Assembly (NCBI GenBank): GCA_020638065.1
Contig: JACKJG010000002.1
Location: 186,001 to 250,000, forward strand
Origin: Hyphomicrobiaceae bacterium
Lineage (GTDB): Bacteria; Pseudomonadota; Alphaproteobacteria; Rhizobiales; Devosiaceae
Direction of reading: 5' to 3'
Length of the DNA stretch: 64,000 nucleotides
The position numbers and the translations under genes were made by a program. The first letter of the stretch is position 1; the number at the start of each line of letters is the position of its first letter. Shown here piece after piece: positions 8,629 to 17,388 of this stretch. The notes under the pieces are model-generated. The model was not told the origin of the DNA. It searched no databases and saw only the letters and a program-made list of their open reading frames with translations.

Positions 8629-9723
8629 CTAGATCCTCCGCCCCGACTGGGCGTCGAATATGTTGAATTTCTCTGTTGCAAAGCCGACCCGGACCGCGGC
8701 ACCGGTCTGGTAATTGGCGGCTTGAGACGGCTCGATCCGAACCGCAAACGGTTTGCTCCCGGTCTTGAGGAACAGGGTCGCGTCGCTGCCGGTCTTTTCC
8801 GCGTACTGAACCGGAAGTTCGAGGCTCGCGGGCAGGTCACTGGCGTCCACCAGCCCATGCTCGGGGCGGAGACCTACAACTATCTGATCGCCATCCTTGG
8901 GCGGCTGGGCAAACGGATGGCCGCTGATATCGATGCTTGCTGACGCATCTTCGAGGTTGGCCAGCAACCGCTCGCCGTCGCGGGCAACTTTGGCGCGCAG
9001 CATGTTCATCGAAGGCGAACCGATGAACTGGGCGACAAACAGGTTGGCCGGCGTTTCGTAGATTTCATCCGGCGTGCCGACCTGCTGGATGACACCGCCA
9101 TCCATGACCGCGATCTTGGTGGCCATGGTCATGGCTTCCACCTGGTCATGGGTCACGTAAACGATCGTATGCCTGAGTTCGTCGTGCAGCCGCTTGATCT
9201 CGAGCCGCATTTCGGTCCGAAGTTTGGCATCGAGGTTCGATAGCGGTTCGTCGAACAGGAAGACACCGACATTCTTGACCAGGGCCCGGCCGATGGCGAC
9301 GCGCTGACGCTGGCCACCGGAAAGCTGGGAGGGCTTGCGGTCAAGCAAGGGCTCGATCTGCAGGAGCTTTGCGGCCCAGTCGACGCGCCGGTCGATCTCG
9401 GCGCGGTCGAGCTTCTGGGCCGAAAGGCCGAACTTGAGATTTCCGCGCACGGTTTTGGTCGGATAAAGGGCATAGGACTGAAAGACCATGGCCAGTCCGC
9501 GATCTTTGGGGTCGAGGTTGGTGACCTCGTTGCCATCGATGCTGATCTTGCCTGCGGTGACTTCGATAAGGCCGGCCAGAAGATTGAGCAGGGTGGTCTT
9601 GCCACATCCCGAAGGGCCAAGCAGGACGAGAAATTCTCCGTCCTCGACGCTCAGGTTAAGCTCATCGAGAACCGTGACGCGGCCATATTGTTTGGCGATG
9701 TTCTGAAATTCGACGCGCGGCAT
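8629..9723 (-). CDS. Sugar ABC transporter ATP-binding protein (UgpC/MalK type)
   Basis: 364 residues. Walker A GPSGCGKTT, signature LSGGQRQRVAIGRAL, Walker B FLFDEPLSNLD and the H-loop YVTHDQVEAMTM are all present. They are followed by a C-terminal TOBE/regulatory domain of about 120 residues (VVGLRPEHGL), typical of MalK-like subunits of CUT1 importers. It starts 3 bp after the permease gene and stops 37 bp before the SBP gene. It may serve this transporter alone or be shared. Confidence 0.95.
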   Translation of the reverse strand: MPRVEFQNIAKQYGRVTVLDELNLSVEDGEFLVLLGPSGCGKTTLLNLLAGLIEVTAGKISIDGNEVTNLDPKDRGLAMVFQSYALYPTKTVRGNLKFGLSAQKLDRAEIDRRVDWAAKLLQIEPLLDRKPSQLSGGQRQRVAIGRALVKNVGVFLFDEPLSNLDAKLRTEMRLEIKRLHDELRHTIVYVTHDQVEAMTMATKIAVMDGGVIQQVGTPDEIYETPANLFVAQFIGSPSMNMLRAKVARDGERLLANLEDASASIDISGHPFAQPPKDGDQIVVGLRPEHGLVDASDLPASLELPVQYAEKTGSDATLFLKTGSKPFAVRIEPSQAANYQTGAAVRVGFATEKFNIFDAQSGRRI

Positions 9724-9726
9724 GGC

Positions 9727-10641
9727 TTATCCCTTGATGGCTCCGGCAGTGATGCCCTGCACGAAGAACTTGCCGAGCACGAAATAGATGACGAGGGGCG
9801 GAATGGCGGTCAGAAGCGCGGCGGCCATATCCACGTTGTAGGAAATCTCGCCGCGCGAAGTGATGACCGAGTTGGCGAGGATCACGGTCATGGGCTTGGT
9901 GCCGATGCCGCCGAAATAAAGGCCGATGATGAAGTCGTTCCAGATCGAGGTGATCTGCAGGATCAGAACTACGATCAGGATGTTGCCCGACATGGGCAGC
10001 ACGATTTCAAAGAAGATGCGCCAGAAGGAGCCCGAATCCATCAGGGCCGCGCTCATGATCTCGTTGGGAATGTCCTTGTAATAGTTCCGGAAGATCAGGG
10101 TCAGCAGCGGCATGGCCAGCACTGCGTGAACGATGGCGACGCCCCAGATGGTGCCGTAGACCTTGATGATGCCGCTCAGAATGATGAGCGGGATCATGAT
10201 GATCTGGAACGGCACGAAGGCGGCGGTGAAGAGAATGAAGAGGAAGGTTCCGGCCCATTTGACGTTCCACAGCGCCAGCGCATAGCCCGTCACCATCGAC
10301 AGACCGATGGACAGAATCAGCGAGGGAAAGAGGATCGCCAGAGAATTGAAGAAGCCGACCTTGACGCCTTCGCACTGCACGCCCGAACACACCTCGTTCC
10401 AGGCTTTCCACCAGGGTTCGAAAGTGACCTGAGTGGGCAGCGAGAAAATTTCGCCGAGGCGAATCTGATCCATGTGTTTGATCGAGGTAACGATCATCAC
10501 ATAGAGCGGCACCGCGATGAACAGCGCGCACATGGTCAGAAAGATCAGGATCGCTATCGAGGAGCCTTTGATCTTGGCGGGCTTCTTTGGATATTCCTTG
10601 AAGGCTTTCTGGTTTGGGCTGAGCGGCAGAATATCGGTCAT
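9727..10641 (-). CDS. Sugar ABC transporter permease (MalG/GtsC-like)
   Basis: 304 residues, six transmembrane helices. The EAA-loop region (YYKDIPNEIMSAALMDSGSFWRIFFEIVLPMS) is that of CUT1 permeases. The paired cysteines near residues 86-91 (CSGVQC) in the periplasmic loop resemble the glucose/mannose transporter permeases. The start codon overlaps the stop of the MalF-like gene (ATGA). Confidence 0.9.
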   Translation of the reverse strand: MTDILPLSPNQKAFKEYPKKPAKIKGSSIAILIFLTMCALFIAVPLYVMIVTSIKHMDQIRLGEIFSLPTQVTFEPWWKAWNEVCSGVQCEGVKVGFFNSLAILFPSLILSIGLSMVTGYALALWNVKWAGTFLFILFTAAFVPFQIIMIPLIILSGIIKVYGTIWGVAIVHAVLAMPLLTLIFRNYYKDIPNEIMSAALMDSGSFWRIFFEIVLPMSGNILIVVLILQITSIWNDFIIGLYFGGIGTKPMTVILANSVITSRGEISYNVDMAAALLTAIPPLVIYFVLGKFFVQGITAGAIKG

Positions 10642-11534
10642 TGAGCAATGGCCTCCTGACGCCGGACCCGCCAGGCAGTGATCAGCACCAGCGGAATGAA
10701 AATGGCAGCGGTAATCAACAGCATGATCACCGCGGCGGCGGACGCGTAGGCGATGTTGGAGCGCCCGGCATATGCATTGAGGGCGAAGAAGGCCGGCATC
10801 CAGGTTGAGGAACCCGGCCCGCCATTGGTCATGGCGACGATGATGTCATAGGCCTTGACCACGCCCAGTGACAGAAGGATGGCACAGGTGAGGAACGTGA
10901 AGCGCATCATCGGAATGATGATTTCGATATAGAGGCGCCAGAAACTCACGCCATCGAGGCGGGCGGCCGACCAGATCTCGGTATTGATCGACTTCAGCCC
11001 AGCCAGCATCAGCGCCATGTAAAAGCCCGAGCCGTGCCAGATAGAGGCGAGAATGATGCCGTACATGGCGGTGTCGGGGCTTGCGAGCCAGTTGAAGCTG
11101 GCATTGGCAAAACCGATCTGGTGCAGGAAGTTTTCGATGCCGAGGGCCGGGTTGAACATCCAGCGCCAAACGAGGCCAGCCACAATAAGGGAAACGGCCA
11201 GCGGGTAGAGGAAGATGGTTCTGAAGAACCCCTCCCCGCGCTTTTCGCGTTCGATCATGGCCGCAAGGATGAAACCGAAAATGATGGCCAGCGTACTGCC
11301 GATACCCAGAACCAGCAGGTTCTTCAGGGACACGGCCCAGGCGTCGTCCTTGAACAGACGTTCGTACTGACGGGCCCATTCGTCCCAGTTGATCGTGTAG
11401 TCGGGAAAGCGGCGGGAGCGGGTCAGCGAGATGTAAATCGTCCAGCCGATCGACCCGACAAAAGCCACCGCCGTGATGACCAGCGCAGGCACCAGCGCAA
11501 TTCTTGGAGACCAGTGGCTCCAGCGGATCGCCAT
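10638..11534 (-). CDS. Sugar ABC transporter permease (MalF/GtsB-like)
   Basis: 298 residues from ATG 11534, chosen because GGGAGGAAAG sits just upstream (the open frame extends five codons further). Six transmembrane helices; the EAA loop SARLDGVSFWRLYIEIIIPMM matches CUT1 permeases. First gene of the ABC operon; its control region (11535-11758) is shared with a divergent aldo/keto reductase. Confidence 0.9.
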   Translation of the reverse strand: MAIRWSHWSPRIALVPALVITAVAFVGSIGWTIYISLTRSRRFPDYTINWDEWARQYERLFKDDAWAVSLKNLLVLGIGSTLAIIFGFILAAMIEREKRGEGFFRTIFLYPLAVSLIVAGLVWRWMFNPALGIENFLHQIGFANASFNWLASPDTAMYGIILASIWHGSGFYMALMLAGLKSINTEIWSAARLDGVSFWRLYIEIIIPMMRFTFLTCAILLSLGVVKAYDIIVAMTNGGPGSSTWMPAFFALNAYAGRSNIAYASAAAVIMLLITAAIFIPLVLITAWRVRRQEAIAQ

Positions 11535-11593
11535 CAACTTTCCTCCCACCCCGCTGCAGGCATCCGGGTTTGTCCCGATATTGGTGCCTACAT

Positions 11594-11647
11594 ATTTCCG
11601 ATAATCCGGGTTGTATTATCGTTAATCTTGGCGGATAATACGGAAAT
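11594..11647. promoter_or_regulatory. Nested dyads in the divergent ABC/AKR control region
   Basis: Between the MalF-like gene and the aldo/keto reductase lie three overlapping symmetries: ATTTCCG (11594-11600) with CGGAAAT (11641-11647); GTATTATC (11613-11620) with GATAATAC (11634-11641), a perfect 8-bp inverted repeat; and ATTATCGTTAAT (11615-11626), a near palindrome with a central CG as in LacI-family operators. GATAAT half-sites therefore recur. The LacI gene 1.6 kb downstream (13201) is the obvious candidate regulator (inference). Confidence 0.5.
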
Positions 11648-11758
11648 GTCAACTCCGATTTTTCCGGATGTTCGACAAAGCGGGAAAACCAGGCGCGGCA
11701 CATGGATGAGGTTCGGAGAAAACCTTTGTGCCGCTGAGGGATGAAACGGGAGGGGAAT

Positions 11759-12583
11759 ATGGTCCGACGCGTGCGGCATGCCGATGATTTGCCGATCATG
11801 GGGCTTGGCACCTATGGGCGGCGCGGCCCGGAGGGCCAGAACGCCATCGAGACCGCGCTCGAAATCGGCTATCGCCACCTCGACACGGCCCAGGATTACG
11901 ACACGGAAGCGGAAACCGGCGCCGCGCTCAGGGCATCGGGGCTTGCACGCGATGATGTTTTCGTCACGACCAAAGTGCGGACCGGCAATCTGGGGGACGG
12001 CAAGGTCGTGCCGTCCGTCAGGCAGAGCCAGGACATGCTCGGCCTCGACCAGATCGATCTGGTTCTCATTCACTGGCCGGCGCCGAACAATTCCATTCCC
12101 CTGCCTGTCTATGTCGAGCAATTGGCGGAGGTCGCCCGGCTTGGACTGGCCAGGCATGTTGGCGTCTCCAATTTCACGATCGCGATGATTGACGAGGCAC
12201 GCAGCATCCTCGGTGACATTCCGATTTTCACAAATCAGGTCGAGGTCCATCCCTATTTGCAGAACCGCAAGCTGGTGGATCATTGCCTGGCCACCGGAGC
12301 GTCCATCACCTGCTATCAGCCGCTCGCCCATGGATCGGTCGCGGACGACGAAACGCTGAGGGACATCGGCAATCGGCACGGGGCGGGTCCGGATCAGGTG
12401 GCGCTGGCCTATCTGATGCAGCAGGACCTGTGCGTGATCCCCTCCTCGGCCAATCGGGAGCGGATGCAGCGCAATTTCGATGCCCAGTCCATCGAACTTG
12501 ATGCGAACGACATGGATCGCATCGCCGGACTTGAACGGGGCTGGCGCCGCATCGATCCGGGCTGGGGCCCGGACTGGGACTGA
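11759..12583 (+). CDS. Aldo/keto reductase (DkgA/DkgB-like)
   Basis: 274 residues; ATG 11759 preferred because GGGAGGGG lies just upstream. NAD(P)H-dependent carbonyl reductase with TIM-barrel motifs IMGLGTYG, GYRHLDTAQDYDTEAETG (catalytic Asp and Tyr), VTTKV (Lys), LIHWP (His) and VGVSNFTIAMI. The C-terminal segment IPSSANRERMQRNF binds the cofactor phosphate. Divergent from the sugar ABC operon and followed 51 bp later by a VOC gene. Probably acts on a sugar or dicarbonyl taken up by the adjacent transporter; the actual substrate is unknown. Confidence 0.85.
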   Translation: MVRRVRHADDLPIMGLGTYGRRGPEGQNAIETALEIGYRHLDTAQDYDTEAETGAALRASGLARDDVFVTTKVRTGNLGDGKVVPSVRQSQDMLGLDQIDLVLIHWPAPNNSIPLPVYVEQLAEVARLGLARHVGVSNFTIAMIDEARSILGDIPIFTNQVEVHPYLQNRKLVDHCLATGASITCYQPLAHGSVADDETLRDIGNRHGAGPDQVALAYLMQQDLCVIPSSANRERMQRNFDAQSIELDANDMDRIAGLERGWRRIDPGWGPDWD

Positions 12584-12634
12584 CGGGACAAATCCAACTC
12601 AAACAAACCGCCGGAGCGCGGACAGGAGGGAAAC

Positions 12635-13084
12635 ATGAAAGGCATTACCAGCATTGGCCATGTGGCCATCAAGGTGACCGATGTCGAAAAGTCGCTTGAC
12701 TATTACCGGGACCGTCTGGGGTTCGAAGAAATGCTCAGGCTCTTTCACGAAGACGGGTCGTTGTGGCTCGTCTATCTCCGGATCACCGACGACCAATATC
12801 TCGAGATTTTCCCGGGTGCGGAAAATGACCGGGCGCCGGGATGGAATGCAAACGGGGTCAACCATATCTGCTTCATCATTGATGATCTCGACGCCACCTG
12901 TGCCCGGATCGAGGCGACTGGCATCGAATTGATGTCGCCACCAAAAGATGGCGCCGACGGGAACCGGCAGGCCTGGCTCGAAGACCCGGATGGCAACCGC
13001 ATTGAAATGATGGAGATGGCACCGGATTGCGTGCAGTTCAAAGCAATCGAGCGCATTCGCAAGGAAACGATGGAAAAGGCTTAG
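12635..13084 (+). CDS. VOC (glyoxalase I-like) protein
   Basis: 149 residues, AGGAGGGAAAC just upstream of ATG. Two VOC modules: ITSIGHVAIKVTDVEKSLDY with YLEIF, and VNHICFIIDDLDATCARI with PDGNRIEMME. The His/Glu/His/Glu metal-ligand pattern of glyoxalase I is present (H10, E66, H84, E130 approximately). It sits between an aldo/keto reductase and a LacI regulator, suggesting a role in the same carbohydrate pathway rather than methylglyoxal detoxification. Confidence 0.75.
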   Translation: MKGITSIGHVAIKVTDVEKSLDYYRDRLGFEEMLRLFHEDGSLWLVYLRITDDQYLEIFPGAENDRAPGWNANGVNHICFIIDDLDATCARIEATGIELMSPPKDGADGNRQAWLEDPDGNRIEMMEMAPDCVQFKAIERIRKETMEKA

Positions 13085-13200
13085 TCACGAGCCGAACCGG
13101 CCTGAGCATGTGACGCATCGCGCACTTTGTTCAAGCCGGTTCACAAGCTGGCATTTGTTTGCCAAAAGGGCGCATTGGGAGAAACAACGGACAAAATCAC

Positions 13201-14217
13201 ATGGGCAAGCCGACTGTCCGACTGAAGGACATTGCCGACAAGACCGGCTTTTCGGCCAATACCGTTTCGCTGGCGTTGCGGCACTCCCCACGTATTCCCA
13301 AAGAAACCCGCGAGCTCATTCAGGCGGCGGCGGACGAGCTCAATTATCTGCCCAACCAGATTGCCAAGTCCCTGGTGTCGCGCGAAACCAAGACGATCGG
13401 GCTGGTCCTGACACAGATGACCAACCCGGTCCTGACGATGACCGCACAGGCCATCGAACTGGCGCTTTCCGAGCAGGGTTACGTGACCATGTTCGCCACC
13501 TCTAACAACACGCTCGACGACGAAAAACGAGTCGTGGAAATGTTTCGCGCGCGGCAGGTGGACGGCATGCTGATCTATCCGCGATCGCATCAGCGGCTCG
13601 ATCATGTGCGCCGTCTCAGACAGTCGGGCTATCCGGTGGTGGTCATGGTGGGAAAGCCGGAGGGAATCGACTCGGTCGCGGTCGACAATTATTCGGGTGC
13701 CGTCAAAGCCACGGAGCATCTGCTTAGTCTCGGCCACAAGCGGATCGGCATCCTCGACGGACAGAATCCGCGCGGCGATCTCGACAAGTCGCTGGGTTTT
13801 CGTGACGCGCTCAAACGCCACGGTATCGAGGTCGACGAAGCACTGACGGCCGACCCAAAGGTGCCGGGGGCAGACGCCGGCTACCGGGCAATGGGTGAGC
13901 TGATGCAGGCATCGCCCCGGCCGACAGCGGTGTTCTGCTCGACCGACACCGCGGCGATCGGGGCGGAAAAATGGTGCCTCGAACACGGGCTGCGCGTGCC
14001 TGAAGACGTGGCGATTATCGGCTTCGACAATGTCGAGTTTTCCGGCTACGCGACCGTACCGATTTCTTCGATCAATTACGACGTGGAAAATGTGTCCCGT
14101 CAGGCCGTCAAACGGCTGATGGAACTGATCAAGGCCGACCACCAATTGCCCGAACCGGCGCATACGATGATCGACCCCGAACTGGTCGTGCGGGCGAGCA
14201 CCGGCGGCCAAGCGTAA
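13201..14217 (+). CDS. LacI-family transcriptional regulator
   Basis: 338 residues from ATG 13201. N-terminal LacI helix-turn-helix VRLKDIADKTGFSANTVSLAL, hinge helix NYLPNQIAKSLVS, then a periplasmic-binding-protein-like sugar domain (TIGLVLTQMTNPV, GMLIYPRSH, GIDSVAVDN, AIIGFDNVEFSGYATVPIS). The first residues MGKPTVRLKDIA fix the start; an upstream in-frame ATG (13159) would add an unlikely 14-residue tail. Likely repressor of the neighbouring AKR/VOC genes and ABC importer. Confidence 0.85.
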   Translation: MGKPTVRLKDIADKTGFSANTVSLALRHSPRIPKETRELIQAAADELNYLPNQIAKSLVSRETKTIGLVLTQMTNPVLTMTAQAIELALSEQGYVTMFATSNNTLDDEKRVVEMFRARQVDGMLIYPRSHQRLDHVRRLRQSGYPVVVMVGKPEGIDSVAVDNYSGAVKATEHLLSLGHKRIGILDGQNPRGDLDKSLGFRDALKRHGIEVDEALTADPKVPGADAGYRAMGELMQASPRPTAVFCSTDTAAIGAEKWCLEHGLRVPEDVAIIGFDNVEFSGYATVPISSINYDVENVSRQAVKRLMELIKADHQLPEPAHTMIDPELVVRASTGGQA

Positions 14218-14332
14218 GCCCTGGCAGGCCCGCCACGGCCTCCCCGCGACCTGATCCAATTCCCGCTTTTCAGCGTTCTAGGACTCGAAGGCCCGACGCG
14301 AACCGTATCGCGCCGACTTTGAGGGACAGGAC

Positions 14333-14872
14333 GTGTCTGCACAAACCGAACTGGAAGCTCTGATAGGCCAGGTTGCCTTGCGCGACCGGGTGGCATTCCG
14401 CGCACTTTATGACCGAACCTCCGCGAAACTTTTTGGCGTTGCACTGCGTATCTTGAACAACCGCCACGACGCCGAAGAAGCCTTGCAGGAGATATTCGTG
14501 AAGATATGGCAGCGCGCCAGCCAGTATCGCAGCGGCAGCTACAGCCCGATCAGCTGGCTTGTCGCGATCGCGCGCAATCACGCACTCGATGTCGTCAGGG
14601 CGCGCCGGCCGCAAACAGATCTGATCGACGACGCCTTTGAGGTCGAAGATGATGCGCCGACCCCCGAACAATCTGCCGTCCGGACAAGCGAGACCGGCAG
14701 GCTCGAGGATTGCCTGAAAAGGCTTGAGGACAACCGGGCGGAAGCCGTTCGCCTCGCTTACCTCGACGGATTCAGCTATCAGGATCTTTCCAGCAAATAC
14801 GAGGTGCCGCTCAACACGATGCGGACCTGGCTGAGACGAAGCCTGATCAAGCTGAGAGAATGCCTCTCGTGA
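14333..14872 (+). CDS. ECF-type RNA polymerase sigma factor
   Basis: 179 residues with a GTG start behind GAGGGACAGG. Sigma region 2 (FRALYDRTSAKLFGVALRIL; DAEEALQEIFVKIW; SYSPISWLVAIARNHALDVV) and region 4 (AVRLAYLDGFSYQDLSSKYE; TMRTWLRRSLIKLREC) are clear and no region 3 is present. The stop overlaps the next gene, an anti-sigma factor, by 13 bp, so the two are translationally coupled. The pair precedes a fasciclin gene, a recurrent arrangement for SigK/RskA-like systems. Confidence 0.92.
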   Translation: MSAQTELEALIGQVALRDRVAFRALYDRTSAKLFGVALRILNNRHDAEEALQEIFVKIWQRASQYRSGSYSPISWLVAIARNHALDVVRARRPQTDLIDDAFEVEDDAPTPEQSAVRTSETGRLEDCLKRLEDNRAEAVRLAYLDGFSYQDLSSKYEVPLNTMRTWLRRSLIKLRECLS

Positions 14873-15585
14873 CCGACCATTCACACGATAGCGCTCATCC
14901 CGTTCCCGACGATGTGCTCGCCGCGGAATTCGTTCTCGGGCTTCTCGATCTCACGGCGCATGCGCGCGCGGAGCGGCGCGCCGCGTCCGATCCCGACTTT
15001 GCTCGGAAGGTTCTGTTCTGGCAGACGCACCTCGCTTCCCTTGATGTGGAAGTGGACCGCGTGGCGCCACCGGATGTCTTTCCGAAAATCGAAGCCCGGC
15101 TTTTTGGTTCGCCACGAAAGCTGGTTTGGTCCGGCCTCTGGAACGATCTCAGGGTCTGGCGAGCCCTTGCCGCCGGTGCATTGCTGGTCGCAATGATTGT
15201 TGTGGGACTGAGCGCGTTCCAGCCGGGCATTGTATCCGATACCAATCAGCAGACCCTTGTTGCCAGTTTACAGGCCGAGGGGAGCGACGCCAGCTTTCTT
15301 GCGCTTTGCGACGTAAAGTCCGGTCGGGTGCGGCTGACTGGTGTCTCCGGCGAAGTAATCGCCGGCAAGGATTACGAACTCTGGATCATTCCGGATGGCA
15401 AGGACCCAATCTCGCTTGGCGTCGTGCCAATTTCAGGCACGGCAGAAGTTGCGCTGGCCGACAATCTCAAAGCCTACGCAAATCCAAGTTCGATTCTGGC
15501 GGTCACTCTTGAACCGCTTGGCGGTGCACCGGAGGGCAAACCAACAGGTCCAGTGGTCGCTGCGGGCACCATGACCACGATCTGA
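14860..15585 (+). CDS. Anti-sigma factor (RskA/anti-sigma-K type)
   Basis: 241 residues. N-terminal cytoplasmic anti-sigma domain (DDVLAAEFVLGLLDLTAHARAE), one transmembrane helix (about 105-125, LAAGALLVAMIVVGLSAF) and an extracytoplasmic RskA domain (GKDYELWIIPDGKDPISLGV). The domain ends in the glycine/proline-rich segment usual for the family. Alternative start GTG 14869. No Zn-binding HxxxCxxC motif is present. It presumably holds the upstream ECF sigma factor inactive at the membrane. Confidence 0.88.
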   Translation: MPLVTDHSHDSAHPVPDDVLAAEFVLGLLDLTAHARAERRAASDPDFARKVLFWQTHLASLDVEVDRVAPPDVFPKIEARLFGSPRKLVWSGLWNDLRVWRALAAGALLVAMIVVGLSAFQPGIVSDTNQQTLVASLQAEGSDASFLALCDVKSGRVRLTGVSGEVIAGKDYELWIIPDGKDPISLGVVPISGTAEVALADNLKAYANPSSILAVTLEPLGGAPEGKPTGPVVAAGTMTTI

Positions 15586-15619
15586 TTAGGCCGCTCCCCA
15601 AAAAAAATCCGAAACAAGC

Positions 15620-15645
15620 GAAACTTTTCTGAAGCCGCGTTCGTT
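15620..15645 (+). promoter_or_regulatory. Candidate ECF promoter of the fasciclin gene
   Basis: GAAAC (15620-15624) followed after 17 bp by CGTT (15642-15645) resembles the GGAAC/CGTC-type -35 and -10 elements used by ECF sigma factors, 57 bp before the fasciclin ATG. A second GAAAC lies at 15611-15615. This is consistent with control by the adjacent ECF factor. Short motif, so support is weak. Confidence 0.35.
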
Positions 15646-15701
15646 ACTTCGAATGTCCAACGCACGGACCAACCCCTTTTACGAACCGAAAGGCTCAAAA
15701 A

Positions 15702-16274
15702 ATGAACGTTTCACTCAAAGCACTCGGCATCACCGTCCTGGTGGCCTCCACGACCATTGCGGGCGCAGCTCTCGCCGCCTCGCACATGGAAAATCCGATG
15801 GTGGGTGGCGCTGCGATGTTGCGGGAAAAGAACATCATCGAGAATGCCGTGAATTCGGCCGATCATACGACCCTTGTCGCCGCCGTTCAGGCGGCCGGCT
15901 TGGTCGAAACGCTTCAGGGTGAAGGCCCCTTCACCGTGTTCGCTCCGACCAACGAAGCTTTTGCCGCTTTGCCCGAAGGCACGGTCGAAACCCTGCTGAA
16001 GCCTGAGAACAAGGATCAGCTGGTCAAAATTCTGACCTGCCACGTGGTCGCGGCCGACGTGATGTCGGCCGACCTTATCGGCATGATCAACGATGATGGC
16101 GGCATGCATGCCATTCCGACCGTTGGCGGCTGCACGCTCGAGGCGAGTCTCGATGGTGACATGGTCGCGATTACCGACGAACAGGGTGGCGTCGCTCATG
16201 TCACCATTGCTGACGTCAAACAGTCCAACGGCGTCATCCATGTCGTCGACAAGGTGCTTCTGCCGGCTATGTAA
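15702..16274 (+). CDS. Secreted fasciclin (FAS1) domain protein
   Basis: 190 residues. Signal peptide of about 27 residues (VASTTIAGAALAASH), then one FAS1 domain with the H1 motif GEGPFTVFAPTNEAFAALP and the C-terminal motif IADVKQSNGVIHVVDKVLLP. Such single-domain periplasmic proteins are thought to act in adhesion or envelope stress. It is the probable target of the ECF sigma/anti-sigma pair just upstream and is closed by a strong terminator. Confidence 0.92.
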   Translation: MNVSLKALGITVLVASTTIAGAALAASHMENPMVGGAAMLREKNIIENAVNSADHTTLVAAVQAAGLVETLQGEGPFTVFAPTNEAFAALPEGTVETLLKPENKDQLVKILTCHVVAADVMSADLIGMINDDGGMHAIPTVGGCTLEASLDGDMVAITDEQGGVAHVTIADVKQSNGVIHVVDKVLLPAM

Positions 16275-16353
16275 GCGAGAAGTACCAAGGTTTGGCCGCG
16301 GTCTTGTGCTTGCCTGATCTGTCCCCCCAAACGAGATCGCGGCCGCCCGCCGA

Positions 16354-16392
16354 CCCGGTCCTGCGCACCTCCCGCAGGGCCGGGCTTCTTTT
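16354..16392 (+). terminator. Intrinsic terminator after the fasciclin gene
   Basis: CCCGGTCCTGCG (16354-16365) pairs with CGCAGGGCCGGG (16373-16384), 12 bp with one G-U pair and a 7-nt loop, followed by CTTCTTTT. This closes the sigma/anti-sigma/fasciclin unit ahead of the convergent hydrolase gene. Confidence 0.85.
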
Positions 16393-16418
16393 ATCGCCTC
16401 ATGACCAGCGTTGCGGGA

Positions 16419-17267
16419 TCAGGCGTTCCAGGCGATGGTTTTCTGGGTCTGTTCTCCAAGCCCTTCAATGCCGAGCCGCATGGTCTGGCCAGCGCGCAGA
16501 TAGACCGGTTCCGGCTTGATGCCCATGCCGACGCCCGGCGGCGTGCCCGTCGAGATGATGTCGCCGGGTTGCAAGCTCATGAACTGGCTGAGATAGGCGA
16601 CGGTGAACGCGACGCCATAGACCATGGTCCTGGTGGACCCGTCCTGATGGCGCTTGCCGTCGACCTCGAGCCACATCTTGAGGTTCTGCGGATCGGCCAC
16701 TTCATCCTTCGTCACCATCCATGGCCCGATGGGGCCAAACGTGTCGGCGCTCTTGCCCTTGACCCATTGCCCGGCCCGTTCGGTCTGGAAGGCGCGTTCC
16801 GAAAGATCGTTGGCCACGCAATAGCCAGCGACATAGTCGAGCGCATCGGCTTCGTCGATGTAGCGGGCTTCCTTGCCGATGACCACGGCCAGTTCGACTT
16901 CCCAGTCCGTCTTTTCCGAACCCCTTGGGATGCGCACGTCATCGTTGGGACCCATGATGGCACTCGTTGCCTTCATGAATACCACCGGCTCGGGGGGAAC
17001 CTGCATACCGCTTTCGGCGGCGTGGTCGGCATAGTTGAGACCGATGCAGATGAACTTGCCGACATTGCCGACACAGGGTCCGAAACGGGCCTCATCGAGA
17101 ACGGGCAATGCCTCGATGTCCGCAGCGGCGATTTTGGCCAGTCCTTCGGCCGAAAGCGCGTCGCCAGCGATGTCGGACACGATGGCGCTGAGATCGCGAT
17201 AGGTGCCGTCGGTGTGAAGGATTGCCGGGCGTTCTTCGCCCTTGTTGCCGATGCGGGCAAGTTTCAT
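16419..17267 (-). CDS. Fumarylacetoacetate hydrolase family protein (diketo-deoxy-sugar acid hydrolase-like)
   Basis: 282 residues, start 17267 behind TTGGGAGA. A single FAH domain: GKFICIGLNYADHAAESG, DWEVELAVVIGKEARYI (acidic metal ligands), VKGKSADTFGPIGPW and ISTGTPPGVGMG. It is closest in feel to enzymes annotated as ureidoglycolate lyase or 2,4-diketo-3-deoxy-L-fuconate/rhamnonate hydrolase, which split a 2,4-diketo acid into pyruvate plus a hydroxy acid. It is last in the dctPQM operon, so it may process the acid imported by that TRAP system. It is also the only FAH protein in the window able to complete the rhamnose route at 52-63 kb. Confidence 0.8.
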   Translation of the reverse strand: MKLARIGNKGEERPAILHTDGTYRDLSAIVSDIAGDALSAEGLAKIAAADIEALPVLDEARFGPCVGNVGKFICIGLNYADHAAESGMQVPPEPVVFMKATSAIMGPNDDVRIPRGSEKTDWEVELAVVIGKEARYIDEADALDYVAGYCVANDLSERAFQTERAGQWVKGKSADTFGPIGPWMVTKDEVADPQNLKMWLEVDGKRHQDGSTRTMVYGVAFTVAYLSQFMSLQPGDIISTGTPPGVGMGIKPEPVYLRAGQTMRLGIEGLGEQTQKTIAWNA

Positions 17268-17388
17268 GTCAGTCTCCCAATTGTCTTTTACCCGGATCGA
17301 AGCCCGGGGGCGTCCATGCGTGCCTAGCTACAGCGTGGGCTGCAGCCGTCAAGGGTAAAACGCTGATGGCGGGCCCGCCTGCCGATGC

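Noticed and set aside
9688..10644. 318-codon plus-strand frame opposite the sugar permease
   Set aside because: Its composition is dominated by Asp/His/Gly/Arg, as expected from the reverse complement of a membrane-protein gene; no ribosome site or motif.
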